This document shows positions 1 to 6,779 of a stretch of DNA of 7,104 bases, in pieces (the stretch's first letter is position 1; every line of letters starts with the position of its first letter). A program made the translations under genes and the position numbers. The DNA comes from Actinomycetota bacterium (GTDB lineage: Bacteria > Actinomycetota > Actinomycetes > Propionibacteriales > Propionibacteriaceae). Where the stretch lies: contig JACRAA010000277.1 in the NCBI GenBank assembly GCA_016213595.1, positions 1 to 7,104 on the forward strand, read 5' to 3'. The notes below the pieces were generated by a model that had not been told where the DNA came from, did not search any database, and saw only the letters and a list, made by a program, of their open reading frames with translations.

Positions 1-163
1 CCATGACCTTGGCGGCCATCGCGTCGGCGGAGACGCCGTGGGCGAGCTGGACGATGTAGGTCCTGGTGGTCGTGTCCGCGTAGGCGGGGTTCACGGGCAG
101 GCCGGCGAACGCAGCGAGCGTGGCGAGCACGCACAGGACAGTCAGGCGTCGACGTAGGCGCAT
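1..163 (-). CDS. Secreted subtilisin-like (S8) serine protease, N-terminal fragment
   Basis: Only the first 54 codons are present; the gene continues beyond the left edge. It starts with ATG at 163. Residues 1-29 form a classical Sec signal peptide: a basic n-region (MRLRRR), a hydrophobic core (LTVLCVLATLAAFAGL) and an AYA signal-peptidase I site, with cleavage predicted after A29. The mature part begins DTTTRTYIVQLAHGVSADAM. The TYIVQL...GVSADAMAAKV pattern matches the start of the inhibitor I9 propeptide that precedes the catalytic domain of many secreted S8 subtilases. In that family the propeptide acts as an intramolecular chaperone and inhibitor and is removed on maturation. The catalytic Asp/His/Ser residues are outside the window, so the protease assignment rests on the signal peptide plus propeptide only. 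A good Shine-Dalgarno fixes the start. It lies 118 bp downstream of the alpha-mannosidase on the same strand. Confidence 0.75.
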   Translation of the reverse strand, partial: MRLRRRLTVLCVLATLAAFAGLPVNPAYADTTTRTYIVQLAHGVSADAMAAKVM

Positions 164-170
164 CGGGGGG

Positions 171-176
171 CTCCTT
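171..176 (-). promoter_or_regulatory. Shine-Dalgarno of the secreted protease gene
   Basis: On the minus strand the sequence reads AAGGAG, then seven bases, then ATG at 163. It is the strongest ribosome binding site in the window and decides the start of the protease. Its AAGG half can pair weakly with CCTT at 181-184 (4-bp stem, 4-nt loop). A second short inverted repeat, CACTG (185-189) and CAGTG (196-200), lies just upstream in the presumed leader; neither is strong enough to call an operator. Confidence 0.7.
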
Positions 177-232
177 GCGTAAGGCACTGCGCACACAGTG
201 GTACAGACCCGCGGGCGGCCGGACGACGAGCA

Positions 233-250
233 CCGGGGGCGGGCCCTCGG
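233..250 (-). terminator. Possible GC-rich stem-loop after the alpha-mannosidase
   Basis: In the 118-bp gap after the mannosidase stop codon, the minus strand can form a 7-bp stem with one mismatch (CCGAGGG against CCCCCGG, loop CCCG). It has no T-tract. At this GC content such stems arise easily by chance, so this is only a candidate terminator separating the mannosidase from the protease transcript. No convincing -10/-35 pair was found in the same gap. Confidence 0.25.
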
Positions 251-281
251 AGCGTACCTCAGCGACCGGGCGATGCCCCCG

Positions 282-3200
282 TCATGACAGGTTTCTGAGG
301 CTCACCCTGAGGGTTGAGATCTGGAACGGACGCAGCCGCAGCAGGACGCCCTCGGCCGTCGGCTCGACCTCGGTGAGCGTCTCCGACTCCCCGTCCGTAC
401 GTTCCAGCAGGTTCACGACCGTGACCCGGTCATGGTCGAAGCCGAAGCGCAGGTCGGCCGAGGCGCGGGCGCCGCGCGACTCGTACACGCGCACGATCAC
501 GTCGCCCGACCGGTCGTCGGCGAGCTTCACGGCGCTGACGACCACGTCAGGGTTCGAGCAGGCGACCACCGGGTCCCAGCCGGCGCCGGCGACGGTACGG
601 ACAGGCAGCGCCTTCGCGTACCCCTCGCGGGTCGCGTCGCCGATGTCCCCGACGAGCAGGGAGCACTCGAACGTGTGGCGGCCCTCGTCGGCCAGCGGGT
701 CCGGGTACAGCGGGCCACGGACGAGCGACAGCCGGACGACGGTGGGCAGTGCGCCGCGGGAGTCACCGGTGAGCGGGTGCGAGATGTCGTGCCCGTACGT
801 GCCCTTGTTGACGACGGCGACGCCGTACGAGCCTTCCGCCACGTGGACCCAGCGCTGAGCAGCCGTCTCGAACTTCGCGGCGTCCCAGCTCGTGTTCGCA
901 TGGGTGGGGCGGGTCACGTGGCCGAACTGGATCTCGCTGGTCGACGTCGTCGCGTGGAGGTCGAGCGGGAACGCGAGCTTGAGCAGCCGCTCCCGTTCGT
1001 GCCAGTCGACCTCCGTGCTGATGTCGATGCGCGGGGAGTCGGGGTCGAGCCGGACGCGCTGCGTCGCTGTGGAGCTGTCGAAGCTGCGCGAAACGACCAC
1101 CTCGTCGCCCTCGACCGTGATCCCGTCGAGCTCGGTCAGGTCCGTGCGCGTGTGGCGGTAGTACTCGTCGATGTCCCACGCCTCGTACGTGATCGGGAAG
1201 TCCGGGTGCAGCTGGAGCAGGTTGGCCTTCGCGCCCGCGGGAACCAGCTCGCGGCCGCTCACCAGGTCCCGGACCGAGCCGATGGTCCCGTCGGCGTCCA
1301 CGACGACACGGATGAGCCCGTTGTCGAGCACGTACGTGTCGGCCTCGCGCTGTACGGCGACGACGCCCGTCACCTCCGCCGGCCCCGCACCGAACGCCGG
1401 CACACCCCCCTGTTCGTGCGGCGCCGCGTTCGCAGCGACGAGTGTTCCCTCCTCGGTGCCGCCCAGAGCGGCCAGCGCCTCGGCGATCACCGTCTCGAGA
1501 CGCTCGTCGAGCATCTCGTAGGAGCTCTTCGCATCCCGGTAGACCCAGCGGATCGACGAGCCGGGGAGGATGTCGTGGAACTGGTTGAGCAGCGCCTCAC
1601 GCCACAGCTCGTCGAGCTCCTCGTACGGGTAGGGGGCGCCGGTCAGCAGGGTCGCGGTCGTCGCCCACAGCTCCGCCTCGAAGAGCTGGTGCTCGGTGCG
1701 GCGGTTGGCCTGCTTGACCTCTGCGTGGGTGGTGTAGGTGCCGCGGTGGAACTCGAGGTACATCTCGCCCACCCAGACCGGCGCCTGCGGGTACTCGGCC
1801 TCGGCCTTGGCGAAGAAGTCGCGCGGCTTCTCGACGACCACCTTCGGCGACCCCTCGAGGTCGGCGACCCGGCGCGCGCGCTCCATCATCTCCCGTGTGG
1901 GGCCGCCACCGCCGTCCCCGTGCCCGAAGGCCATGAGCGACCGGTTGGCCGGTCCTGAGTCCTTGAAGTTGCGGGCCGAGAGGGCGAGCTCGGAGCCGAA
2001 GAGCTGAGCGTTGTACGTGTCGGACGGCGGGAAGTGGGTGAAGATGCGCGTCCCGTCGATGCCCTCCCAGCGGAACGTGTGGTGCGGGAAGACGTCTGTC
2101 GTGTTCCAGCTCATCTTCTGGCTCATGAACCACCGCCCCTCGGCGAGGCGGGCGATCTGGGGCAGCGCGCCGGAGTAGCCGAACGTGTCCGGCAGCCAGA
2201 CCTCGTTGACCTCGACGCCCAGCTCGTCCGCGAAGAACCGCTTGCCGTATGTGAACTGGCGCACCATCGCCTCGCCGCCGGGCAGGTTCGAGTCGCACTC
2301 GACCCACATGCCGCTGACCGGCGCCCAGTTCCCGTCAGCGATCGCCTTCTTGATCCGACGGAACACCTCGGGGTAGTGGTCCCGCATCCACGCGTACTGC
2401 TGGACCTGGCTGCAGGCGAACACGAGGTCGGGGTAGTCCTCGGCGAGGGTCGCCACGTTGGAGAACGTCCGGGCGCACTTGCGCATGGTCTCCCGGATCG
2501 GCCAGAGCCACGCCGAGTCGATGTGGGCGTGGCCGACCGCGGAGACGATGTGCTCGCCGGCATGAGCCGGGCTGGCGAGCGCGGGAGCCAGCTCGGCACG
2601 TGCTGCTGAGGCCGTACCTGCCACGTCGCGGACGTCGAGCACGTCCAGGGCCCTCTCGATGGCGTCCCTCACCTGGGCCCGGCGCGGGCCGACAGGCAGC
2701 TCGGCCTGCAGCTCGTCGAGCACGGCCAGGTCGAGGTCGAGGGCGTACACCTCCTTGTCGAGCTGGGCGAGCGCGGCGACCCGGAACGGGTACAAGGGGA
2801 CGTCCGGCGCGGTGTCCAGGTCGGAGTAGCGGATGTCCGGGTCCTTGTGGAGGGGCGGGTTCGAGGCCGCCTCGAGGAAGACGGTGTACGTCTCGCCGGG
2901 CGCCAGGTCGGGCAGTGTCAGGTAGGGGTTCAGCGGGTTGAGCCCCTTGAGCGGCAGGCCGTCCGTGCTCCAGAACAGCCCCTCGGCCTGGAATCCGGGC
3001 ATGTCGTACGTGAAGCCGAGATCGAGGACGAGCTCCCAGGGGCCGGCCTGCGGGTCGGCGTCGACGGGCATCGTCATGCTGATCCGGAACCACGACGTCC
3101 CCCAGCCGCGACCCCACATCGTGCCCACGGCGAACGGTACGAACTCGCCCGAGGTCGCCTCGTCGAAGCCCACGGGCTCACCCGGCAGGTGGTTGACGCT

Positions 3201-3296
3201 CAGCTCGACCGCCACGCGACGTCCGTACACGTGGGCCTTGATCCGCTCGTGCGTCTTCGCGGTACGGGCGTTCAGGGAGGCGAGGGTCGAGTGCAC
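282..3296 (-). CDS. Alpha-mannosidase, glycoside hydrolase family 38 (cytoplasmic type)
   Basis: This is a 1004-residue retaining alpha-mannosidase that should release terminal alpha-D-mannose from mannosides or oligosaccharides. There is no signal peptide or membrane segment, so it is predicted cytoplasmic, as in the Ams1/MAN2C1-like branch of similar length (about 1000-1080 residues). Zinc-site residues are visible: H258 and D260 in GHAHIDSAWLWP, D370 in WLPDTFGYSG (the expected nucleophile and also a metal ligand), and H459 in FGHGDGGGG. Other family blocks are CSQVQQYAWMRDHYPEVF (295-312), WVECDSNLPGGEAMVRQ (331-347), HRGTYTTHAEVKQANRR (517-533) and LLNQFHDILPGSSI (569-582). The approximate order is an N-terminal beta domain (1-245), a catalytic barrel (250-520), a helical middle domain (520-600) and C-terminal beta domains (640-1004). 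The GTG at 3296 is the only start codon after the in-frame TGA at 3330-3332, so the start is well constrained although no clear Shine-Dalgarno precedes it. The catalytic residues are intact. The substrate cannot be told, and no sugar transporter or regulator adjoins it here. Confidence 0.95.
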   Translation of the reverse strand: MHSTLASLNARTAKTHERIKAHVYGRRVAVELSVNHLPGEPVGFDEATSGEFVPFAVGTMWGRGWGTSWFRISMTMPVDADPQAGPWELVLDLGFTYDMPGFQAEGLFWSTDGLPLKGLNPLNPYLTLPDLAPGETYTVFLEAASNPPLHKDPDIRYSDLDTAPDVPLYPFRVAALAQLDKEVYALDLDLAVLDELQAELPVGPRRAQVRDAIERALDVLDVRDVAGTASAARAELAPALASPAHAGEHIVSAVGHAHIDSAWLWPIRETMRKCARTFSNVATLAEDYPDLVFACSQVQQYAWMRDHYPEVFRRIKKAIADGNWAPVSGMWVECDSNLPGGEAMVRQFTYGKRFFADELGVEVNEVWLPDTFGYSGALPQIARLAEGRWFMSQKMSWNTTDVFPHHTFRWEGIDGTRIFTHFPPSDTYNAQLFGSELALSARNFKDSGPANRSLMAFGHGDGGGGPTREMMERARRVADLEGSPKVVVEKPRDFFAKAEAEYPQAPVWVGEMYLEFHRGTYTTHAEVKQANRRTEHQLFEAELWATTATLLTGAPYPYEELDELWREALLNQFHDILPGSSIRWVYRDAKSSYEMLDERLETVIAEALAALGGTEEGTLVAANAAPHEQGGVPAFGAGPAEVTGVVAVQREADTYVLDNGLIRVVVDADGTIGSVRDLVSGRELVPAGAKANLLQLHPDFPITYEAWDIDEYYRHTRTDLTELDGITVEGDEVVVSRSFDSSTATQRVRLDPDSPRIDISTEVDWHERERLLKLAFPLDLHATTSTSEIQFGHVTRPTHANTSWDAAKFETAAQRWVHVAEGSYGVAVVNKGTYGHDISHPLTGDSRGALPTVVRLSLVRGPLYPDPLADEGRHTFECSLLVGDIGDATREGYAKALPVRTVAGAGWDPVVACSNPDVVVSAVKLADDRSGDVIVRVYESRGARASADLRFGFDHDRVTVVNLLERTDGESETLTEVEPTAEGVLLRLRPFQISTLRVSLRNLS

Positions 3297-3374
3297 GGGG
3301 TCGATCCAACCAGGCCCCCGGCTGCCACGTCACGGGACGACCGCCGGTTGCGGGCAGTTTCTCCCCGCCCGCGC

Positions 3375-5390
3375 TCAGAGCGCGGCGGCGACCTCCGTCG
3401 CTTGGCGGATCGCCCGTTCCGCGTCGAGCTCGGCTGCGACATCCGCGCCACCCACGAGCGTGACGGGCAGACCCGCGGTGCGCAGGGCCTCGTACAGCTC
3501 CCGTTGCGGCTCCTGCCCCGCGCACACGACGACGGTGTCGACCTCGAGCAGGACCGGCTCGCCCTCGACCAGGAGGTGGAGGCCCGCGTCGTCAACCCGC
3601 ACGTACGTCGCGCCCCGGACCGTCCTCACGCCCCGCTGGACGAGGACGGCACGGCGGATCCAGCCGGTCGTACGGCCTAGGCCCCCACCGACCGGGGACG
3701 TGCGTCGCTGGACGAGGTGGACGACCCGGCGACCGGGCCGGGGCTGCGGCGGGACGAGGCCGCCCCGCGCGGCGAACGTGGGGTCGATCCCCCACTGCGC
3801 GTAGAAGCCGGCCACCGACTCCTCGTCCGGGCCCGTGGGCTCGGTGAGGAAGTCGGCCATGTCGACGCCGATGCCGCCGGCCCCGATGACCGCCACCCGC
3901 TCGCCCACGGCCACGTCGTCGCGCAGCACCTGGTGATACGTCACGACCGACGGGTGGTCGATGCCCGGGATGTCCGGGACCCTCGGCGTGACTCCCGTGG
4001 CCAGGACGACGTGGTCGAACCCGGCGAGGTCGTCGGGACGTGCCCGCAGCCCGGTCCGTACCTCGACGGCCAGGTCGGCGAGCACGTTCGCGAAGTAGCG
4101 CAGGGTCTGCCCGTAGTCCTCCTTGCCCGGGATCCGGCGCGCCATCCGGAACTGCCCGCCGATCTCGTCGTCGGCCTCGAAGAGGGTCACGGCGTGGCCG
4201 CGCCGGGCGGCAGTGGTCGCGGCCGCGAGCCCGGCAGGGCCGGCCCCGACGACAGCGATGCGCCGCGGTGCGCGGGTGAGGGAGATCGTGAGCAGCGTCT
4301 CGTGCCCGGCTCTCGGGTTCACGAGACAGGAGCCGACGCGGCCCGCGAACGCATGGTCCAGGCAGGCCTGGTTGCAGGCGATGCACGTGTTGATGCGGTC
4401 GGCGCGGCCGGCCGCCGCCTTGCTGAGGAGCTGCGGGTCCGCGAGGAACGGGCGAGCCATGGAGACCAGGTCGGCGTGGCCTGCGGCGAGTACCGCCTCG
4501 GCGGCCTCCGGGGTGTTGATCCGGTTCGCGGCGACCAGCGGGAGCGTCACCGCGTCCCGCAGTGCCGCGGTGACGCCCACGAACGCGCCGTGGGGCACGC
4601 CTGCCGCGATCGTCGGGACGCGTGACTCGTGCCAGCCGATGCCGGTGCTGATGATCGACGCACCGGCCGACTCGACCGCACGAGCCAGGAGCCGCACCTC
4701 GTCGAGGCTCTGCCCGTCCTCGACGAGGTCGAGCATCGAGAGCCGGTACAGGATGAGGAAGTCGCTGCCGACCGCCTCCCGTACGGCTCGTACCACCTCC
4801 ACGGGCATCCGCATCCGGCGCTCGTACGGCCCGCCCCACTCGTCGGAACGCCTGTTCGTGCGCAGGGCGAGGAACTCGTTGAGCAGGTACCCCTCGGACC
4901 CCATGATCTCGACGCCGTCGTAGCCCGCGTCCCGAGCCAGGCGGGCGCAGCGAGCGAAGTCGTCGATGGTGCGACGTATGTCGGCGTCGGTGAGCTCGCG
5001 CGGCGTGAACGGGGAGATCCGGGCCTGGAGCGGGCTCGGCGCCACGCAGTCGGGATGGAGCGCGTACCGACCGCCGTGGAGGATCTGCAGGCACACGAGC
5101 GCACCCTCGGCATGGACGGCCTCGGTGATGACCAGGTGTCTCTCGGCCTGGGCGGGTGTGGTGAGCGTCGCGCCCGTGGGGTGCAGCCGGCCCTCCGCGT
5201 TGGGGGCGATGCCGCCGGTGACGATGAGGCCGGCGTCCGCCGACGCCCGCTCCGCGTAGAAGGTGGCGAGGCGGCCGAACCCGTCGGGTGCCTCCTCGAG
5301 GCCGAGGTGCATCGACCCCATGACGACGCGGTTCCGGCACGTGACGAACCCGAGGTCGAGGGGCTCGAACATGTGAGGGTACGGCGTCAC
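3375..5390 (-). CDS. fadH: 2,4-dienoyl-CoA reductase (NADPH), FMN/FAD/4Fe-4S type
   Basis: This protein reduces the 2,4-dienoyl-CoA intermediates that block beta-oxidation of unsaturated fatty acids, using NADPH. With the start used here it has 671 residues, against 672 in E. coli FadH, and is similar along its whole length. The N-terminal old-yellow-enzyme barrel (about 1-330) carries MGSEGYLLNEF with the probable proton donor Y168, and GIGWHESRVPT with H254. Four cysteines (C336, C339, C343, C355; CIACNQACLD...GSC) supply the 4Fe-4S cluster. VGAGPAG (381-387) starts the FAD-binding domain and VIGAGGIG (501-508) the NADPH domain; VVCAGQEP (621-628) is a late conserved block. I chose GTG at 5390 because VTPYPHMFEPLDLGF aligns with the E. 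coli N-terminus. The frame stays open to an ATG at 5630, but those 80 extra residues overlap a divergent gene and look non-coding. ATG at 5372 is a less likely alternative. Related substrates (other enoates) cannot be excluded. Confidence 0.93.
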   Translation of the reverse strand: MTPYPHMFEPLDLGFVTCRNRVVMGSMHLGLEEAPDGFGRLATFYAERASADAGLIVTGGIAPNAEGRLHPTGATLTTPAQAERHLVITEAVHAEGALVCLQILHGGRYALHPDCVAPSPLQARISPFTPRELTDADIRRTIDDFARCARLARDAGYDGVEIMGSEGYLLNEFLALRTNRRSDEWGGPYERRMRMPVEVVRAVREAVGSDFLILYRLSMLDLVEDGQSLDEVRLLARAVESAGASIISTGIGWHESRVPTIAAGVPHGAFVGVTAALRDAVTLPLVAANRINTPEAAEAVLAAGHADLVSMARPFLADPQLLSKAAAGRADRINTCIACNQACLDHAFAGRVGSCLVNPRAGHETLLTISLTRAPRRIAVVGAGPAGLAAATTAARRGHAVTLFEADDEIGGQFRMARRIPGKEDYGQTLRYFANVLADLAVEVRTGLRARPDDLAGFDHVVLATGVTPRVPDIPGIDHPSVVTYHQVLRDDVAVGERVAVIGAGGIGVDMADFLTEPTGPDEESVAGFYAQWGIDPTFAARGGLVPPQPRPGRRVVHLVQRRTSPVGGGLGRTTGWIRRAVLVQRGVRTVRGATYVRVDDAGLHLLVEGEPVLLEVDTVVVCAGQEPQRELYEALRTAGLPVTLVGGADVAAELDAERAIRQATEVAAAL

Positions 5391-5396
5391 CGCGTC

Positions 5397-5402
5397 ATCG
5401 TA
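5397..5402 (-). promoter_or_regulatory. Probable -10 box giving a leaderless fadH mRNA
   Basis: On the minus strand TACGAT is followed by six bases (GACGCG) and then the GTG start at 5390. TANNNT boxes with the transcription start about 6-7 bases downstream are the common actinobacterial pattern, so the transcript would begin on or next to the start codon. That fits the absence of a Shine-Dalgarno. No good -35 is visible. A 7-bp inverted repeat, CGGGCGC (5403-5409) with GCGCCCG (5416-5422), sits directly upstream in the -10/-35 spacer and could bind a repressor or be a chance product of GC richness. Confidence 0.5.
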
Positions 5403-5495
5403 CGGGCGCGCCGGGGCGCCCGGGGGTCGGGATGCGGGACAGGGCTGGCGGAACGTGGCTGCTGCCAGCCTGCCTCCCGTGGCAGAGTGACCCCC

Positions 5496-5678
5496 ATGAC
5501 TGACGAGACCACCGAGCCCGAGTCGCTCGACACGAAGGAAGCCATGCGGCGCGCGCTCGAGGCCAAGAAGGGCCGCCAGGCGGTCGGCGAGCAGCACGGC
5601 GGCGAGAGCAAGGTCGCGGGTGGCCCCCACAAGGCCGCGGCCGGCAAGCGCCAGTTCCGCCGGAAGGCCGGCGGCTAG
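5496..5678 (+). CDS. Small DUF5302-type protein
   Basis: This is a 60-residue, very hydrophilic protein with no signal peptide or membrane segment. It has an acidic N-terminus (MTDETTEPESLDTKEAM), a short helix-like stretch rich in Arg, Ala and Lys (MRRALEAKKGRQA, 17-29), a Gly/His-rich linker, and a basic end (GKRQFRRKAGG). The layout of acidic start, K/REALxxKK block, GG-rich linker and terminal FRRKxG matches what I know of the actinobacterial DUF5302 family of about 60 residues, whose function is unknown. The ATG at 5496 is the natural start: the homology-like region begins there, and the in-frame sequence upstream belongs to the fadH promoter gap. No Shine-Dalgarno precedes it. CAGAGT at 5483-5488 lies seven bases upstream and could be a weak -10 for leaderless expression. 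The stop codon lies inside a strong hairpin. Confidence 0.8.
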   Translation: MTDETTEPESLDTKEAMRRALEAKKGRQAVGEQHGGESKVAGGPHKAAAGKRQFRRKAGG

Positions 5679-5689
5679 CCGCCGCCGGC
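5667..5689 (+). terminator. Strong stem-loop spanning the DUF5302 stop codon
   Basis: GCCGGCGGC (5667-5675) pairs perfectly with GCCGCCGGC (5681-5689), a 9-bp all-GC stem with the 5-nt loop TAGCC. The TAG stop codon (5676-5678) occupies the loop. An alternative register gives the perfect 16-bp palindrome 5669-5684. There is no T-tract, as is usual for candidate terminators in high-GC actinobacteria. It probably ends or attenuates the DUF5302 transcript before ppgK, or protects the 3' end. The left arm is coding (Ala-Gly-Gly), so part of the symmetry may come from codon choice. Confidence 0.5.
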
Positions 5690-5712
5690 AGGCGGGCGGC
5701 TAACGCCACCTG

Positions 5713-5813
5713 CTCGCGAGAGGACCTGGACGGGTCGGCGAGAGGACCTGTACGGGCTCGCGAGAGAACCTGTACGCGTCGGCGAGAGGACCTGTACGGG
5801 CTCGCGAGAGGAC
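5713..5813 (+). repeat. 22-bp tandem repeat array, alternating A/B units
   Basis: There are four contiguous 22-bp units at 5716-5737, 5738-5759, 5760-5781 and 5782-5803, followed by the first 10 bases of a fifth (5804-5813). Each begins GCGAGAGGACCTGTAC or a near variant. Units 2 and 4 are identical and end GGGCTC; units 1 and 3 end in GTCG and differ from each other at three positions. The true period is therefore 44 bp (two 44-bp blocks with 3 differences). Wherever a unit ends in CTC, the junction makes the palindrome CTCGCGAG (5713-5720, 5757-5764, 5801-5808). The middle of the unit, CCTGTACGGG, is a 10-bp imperfect palindrome. The unit length is not a multiple of three, which argues against a coding repeat. 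There are no spacers, so it is not a CRISPR. It ends about 100 bp before the ppgK start. The function is unknown. Confidence 0.92.
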
Positions 5814-5836
5814 AGCACAACCTCGTACCCCACCGA

Positions 5837-5865
5837 TTGCAGCCGCAGCCGGGGTGCGGGAGGAT
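5837..5865 (+). promoter_or_regulatory. ppgK: Weak candidate promoter for ppgK
   Basis: TTGCAG (5837-5842) and GAGGAT (5860-5865) are separated by 17 bases and each matches about half of the housekeeping -35 and -10 consensus. They lie between the 22-bp array and the ppgK ribosome binding site, giving a leader of about 40 bases. No other TANNNT box fits better in 5814-5912. If this is right, the tandem array lies immediately upstream of the promoter, where an activator or repressor array would act. Confidence 0.3.
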
Positions 5866-5901
5866 GCGGCGCAGGGCCGAGGAGAGTCGGCCGAGTCCGC
5901 C

Positions 5902-5908
5902 GAGGAGG
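5902..5908 (+). promoter_or_regulatory. ppgK: Shine-Dalgarno of ppgK
   Basis: GAGGAGG ends four bases before the GTG at 5913 (GGAGG core at 5904-5908). This purine-rich site supports the GTG as the true start; no other in-frame start nearby has one. Confidence 0.6.
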
Positions 5909-5912
5909 ACCC

Positions 5913-6674
5913 GTGGCCGAGAAGCCGACCGTTGCGCTGGGCATCGACATCGGTGGCAGCGGCATCAAGGGAGCGCCCGTCGACCTGCTGACCGGCGAGT
6001 TCCTGGAGGACCGCTACAAGATCGCCACCCCGGAGCCGTCGACTCCTGAGGCGATGGCTGAGGTGGTGGGGCTGATCGCGAAGAAGTTCCTGCGCTCGCT
6101 GCCCGAGGACGCGCCCATCGGCGTGACGATCCCCGGGCTCGTCAAGCGAGGCGTGGTGAGGTCGGCGGCCAACATCGACAAGTCCTGGAAGGGCTTCGAC
6201 GGCGAGAGCCTGTTCTCGCAGACCTTGGGCCGCCATGTCCACCTCGTCAACGACGCCGACGCCGCTGGGGTGGCGGAGCTCCGGTACGGCGCGGCCAAGG
6301 GCAAGGACGGCCTGGTCATCCTCACGACGCTCGGTACCGGTATCGGGATCGGGCTGCTGTACGACGGGGTGCTGATCCCCAACGCCGAGCTGGGCCACAT
6401 CGAGCTCAACGGGCACGACGCGGAGACGCGAGCCGCGGCCTCGGCGAAGGAGCGGGAGGGCCTCTCGTACGCGGAATGGGCGACCGACCGGCTCCAGCCG
6501 TACTACGCCTTCCTCGAGTTCCTCCTCTCCCCCGACCTCTTCGTCGTCGGCGGAGGCGTCAGCCGCAAGGCCGACAAGTTCCTCCCGCTCCTCAGGCTCG
6601 AGACGCCGATCATCCCCGCCACCATGCGCAACGCGGCGGGGATCGTGGGAGCTGCCGCCCTGGCGGCCGACTGA
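5913..6674 (+). CDS. ppgK: Polyphosphate glucokinase (ROK family)
   Basis: This 253-residue cytoplasmic enzyme phosphorylates glucose to glucose-6-phosphate, with inorganic polyphosphate as the preferred donor in this family and ATP usually also accepted. It feeds glycolysis and the pentose phosphate route. Visible motifs are the phosphate-1 loop GIDIGGSGIKGAPVD (10-24), VTIPGLV (71-77), the catalytic-base region LVNDADAAG (111-119, Asp114), the phosphate-2 loop TLGTGIGIGLLYDG (139-152), PNAELGHIELNG (156-167), and VVGGGVSRKADKF (211-223). It lacks the CxCGxxGC zinc motif of ordinary ROK glucokinases and repressors, and there is no N-terminal helix-turn-helix. Both absences fit PpgK rather than a ROK regulator. 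The length is close to that of the mycobacterial enzyme (about 265). It begins with GTG. It is flanked on both sides by unusual repeats, and it shares no operon with the minus-strand genes. Strict dependence on polyphosphate cannot be read from sequence. Confidence 0.93.
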   Translation: MAEKPTVALGIDIGGSGIKGAPVDLLTGEFLEDRYKIATPEPSTPEAMAEVVGLIAKKFLRSLPEDAPIGVTIPGLVKRGVVRSAANIDKSWKGFDGESLFSQTLGRHVHLVNDADAAGVAELRYGAAKGKDGLVILTTLGTGIGIGLLYDGVLIPNAELGHIELNGHDAETRAAASAKEREGLSYAEWATDRLQPYYAFLEFLLSPDLFVVGGGVSRKADKFLPLLRLETPIIPATMRNAAGIVGAAALAAD

Positions 6675-6694
6675 GAGCCGACGTCGGAGAGCCG
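6673..6694 (+). repeat. GAGAGCCG direct repeat around the CCGACGTCGG palindrome
   Basis: Right at the ppgK stop, GAGAGCCG occurs at 6673-6680 and again at 6687-6694 (14-bp period). The two copies overlap the ends of a perfect 10-bp palindrome CCGACGTCGG (6678-6687). It has no loop and no T-tract, so it is a poor terminator; it could be a binding site or chance. Confidence 0.4.
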
Positions 6695-6779
6695 GGGTCC
6701 GACCGTTCGTGAGAGCGGATCCTCGGGGATTCGATCGAAATGCCTGTCATTCGAGGGCTCGCGAGGGCTCGGCGCCGCG

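Noticed and set aside
432..1958. Long 508-codon open frame on the plus strand opposite the alpha-mannosidase
   Set aside because: It lies wholly antisense to a well-supported GH38 gene, its composition is Arg/Val/Ala/Gly-rich as expected of the complementary frame in high-GC DNA, and it has no recognisable motif.
3297..3374. Terminator between fadH and the mannosidase
   Set aside because: Only a 4-bp stem (CCGC with GCGG) was found, without a T-tract; too weak to call.
3592..5340. 582-codon open frame on the minus strand within fadH in another frame
   Set aside because: It is extremely Arg/Pro/Gly-rich and has no domain; it is a frame-shifted shadow of the conserved fadH gene.
5713..5813. 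CRISPR array
   Set aside because: The 22-bp units are contiguous with no variable spacers, and no cas gene is present.
5675..5968. Minus-strand open frames across the 22-bp array that give repeated peptides such as RTGPLA and YRSSR
   Set aside because: All three minus frames are open and the unit is not a multiple of three, so each frame gives a different artefactual peptide. One longer frame (5700-6416) also runs antisense to ppgK.
5913..6674. ROK-family transcriptional repressor instead of a kinase
   Set aside because: There is no N-terminal helix-turn-helix and no zinc-binding CxCGxxGC motif, and the length and motifs fit polyphosphate glucokinase.
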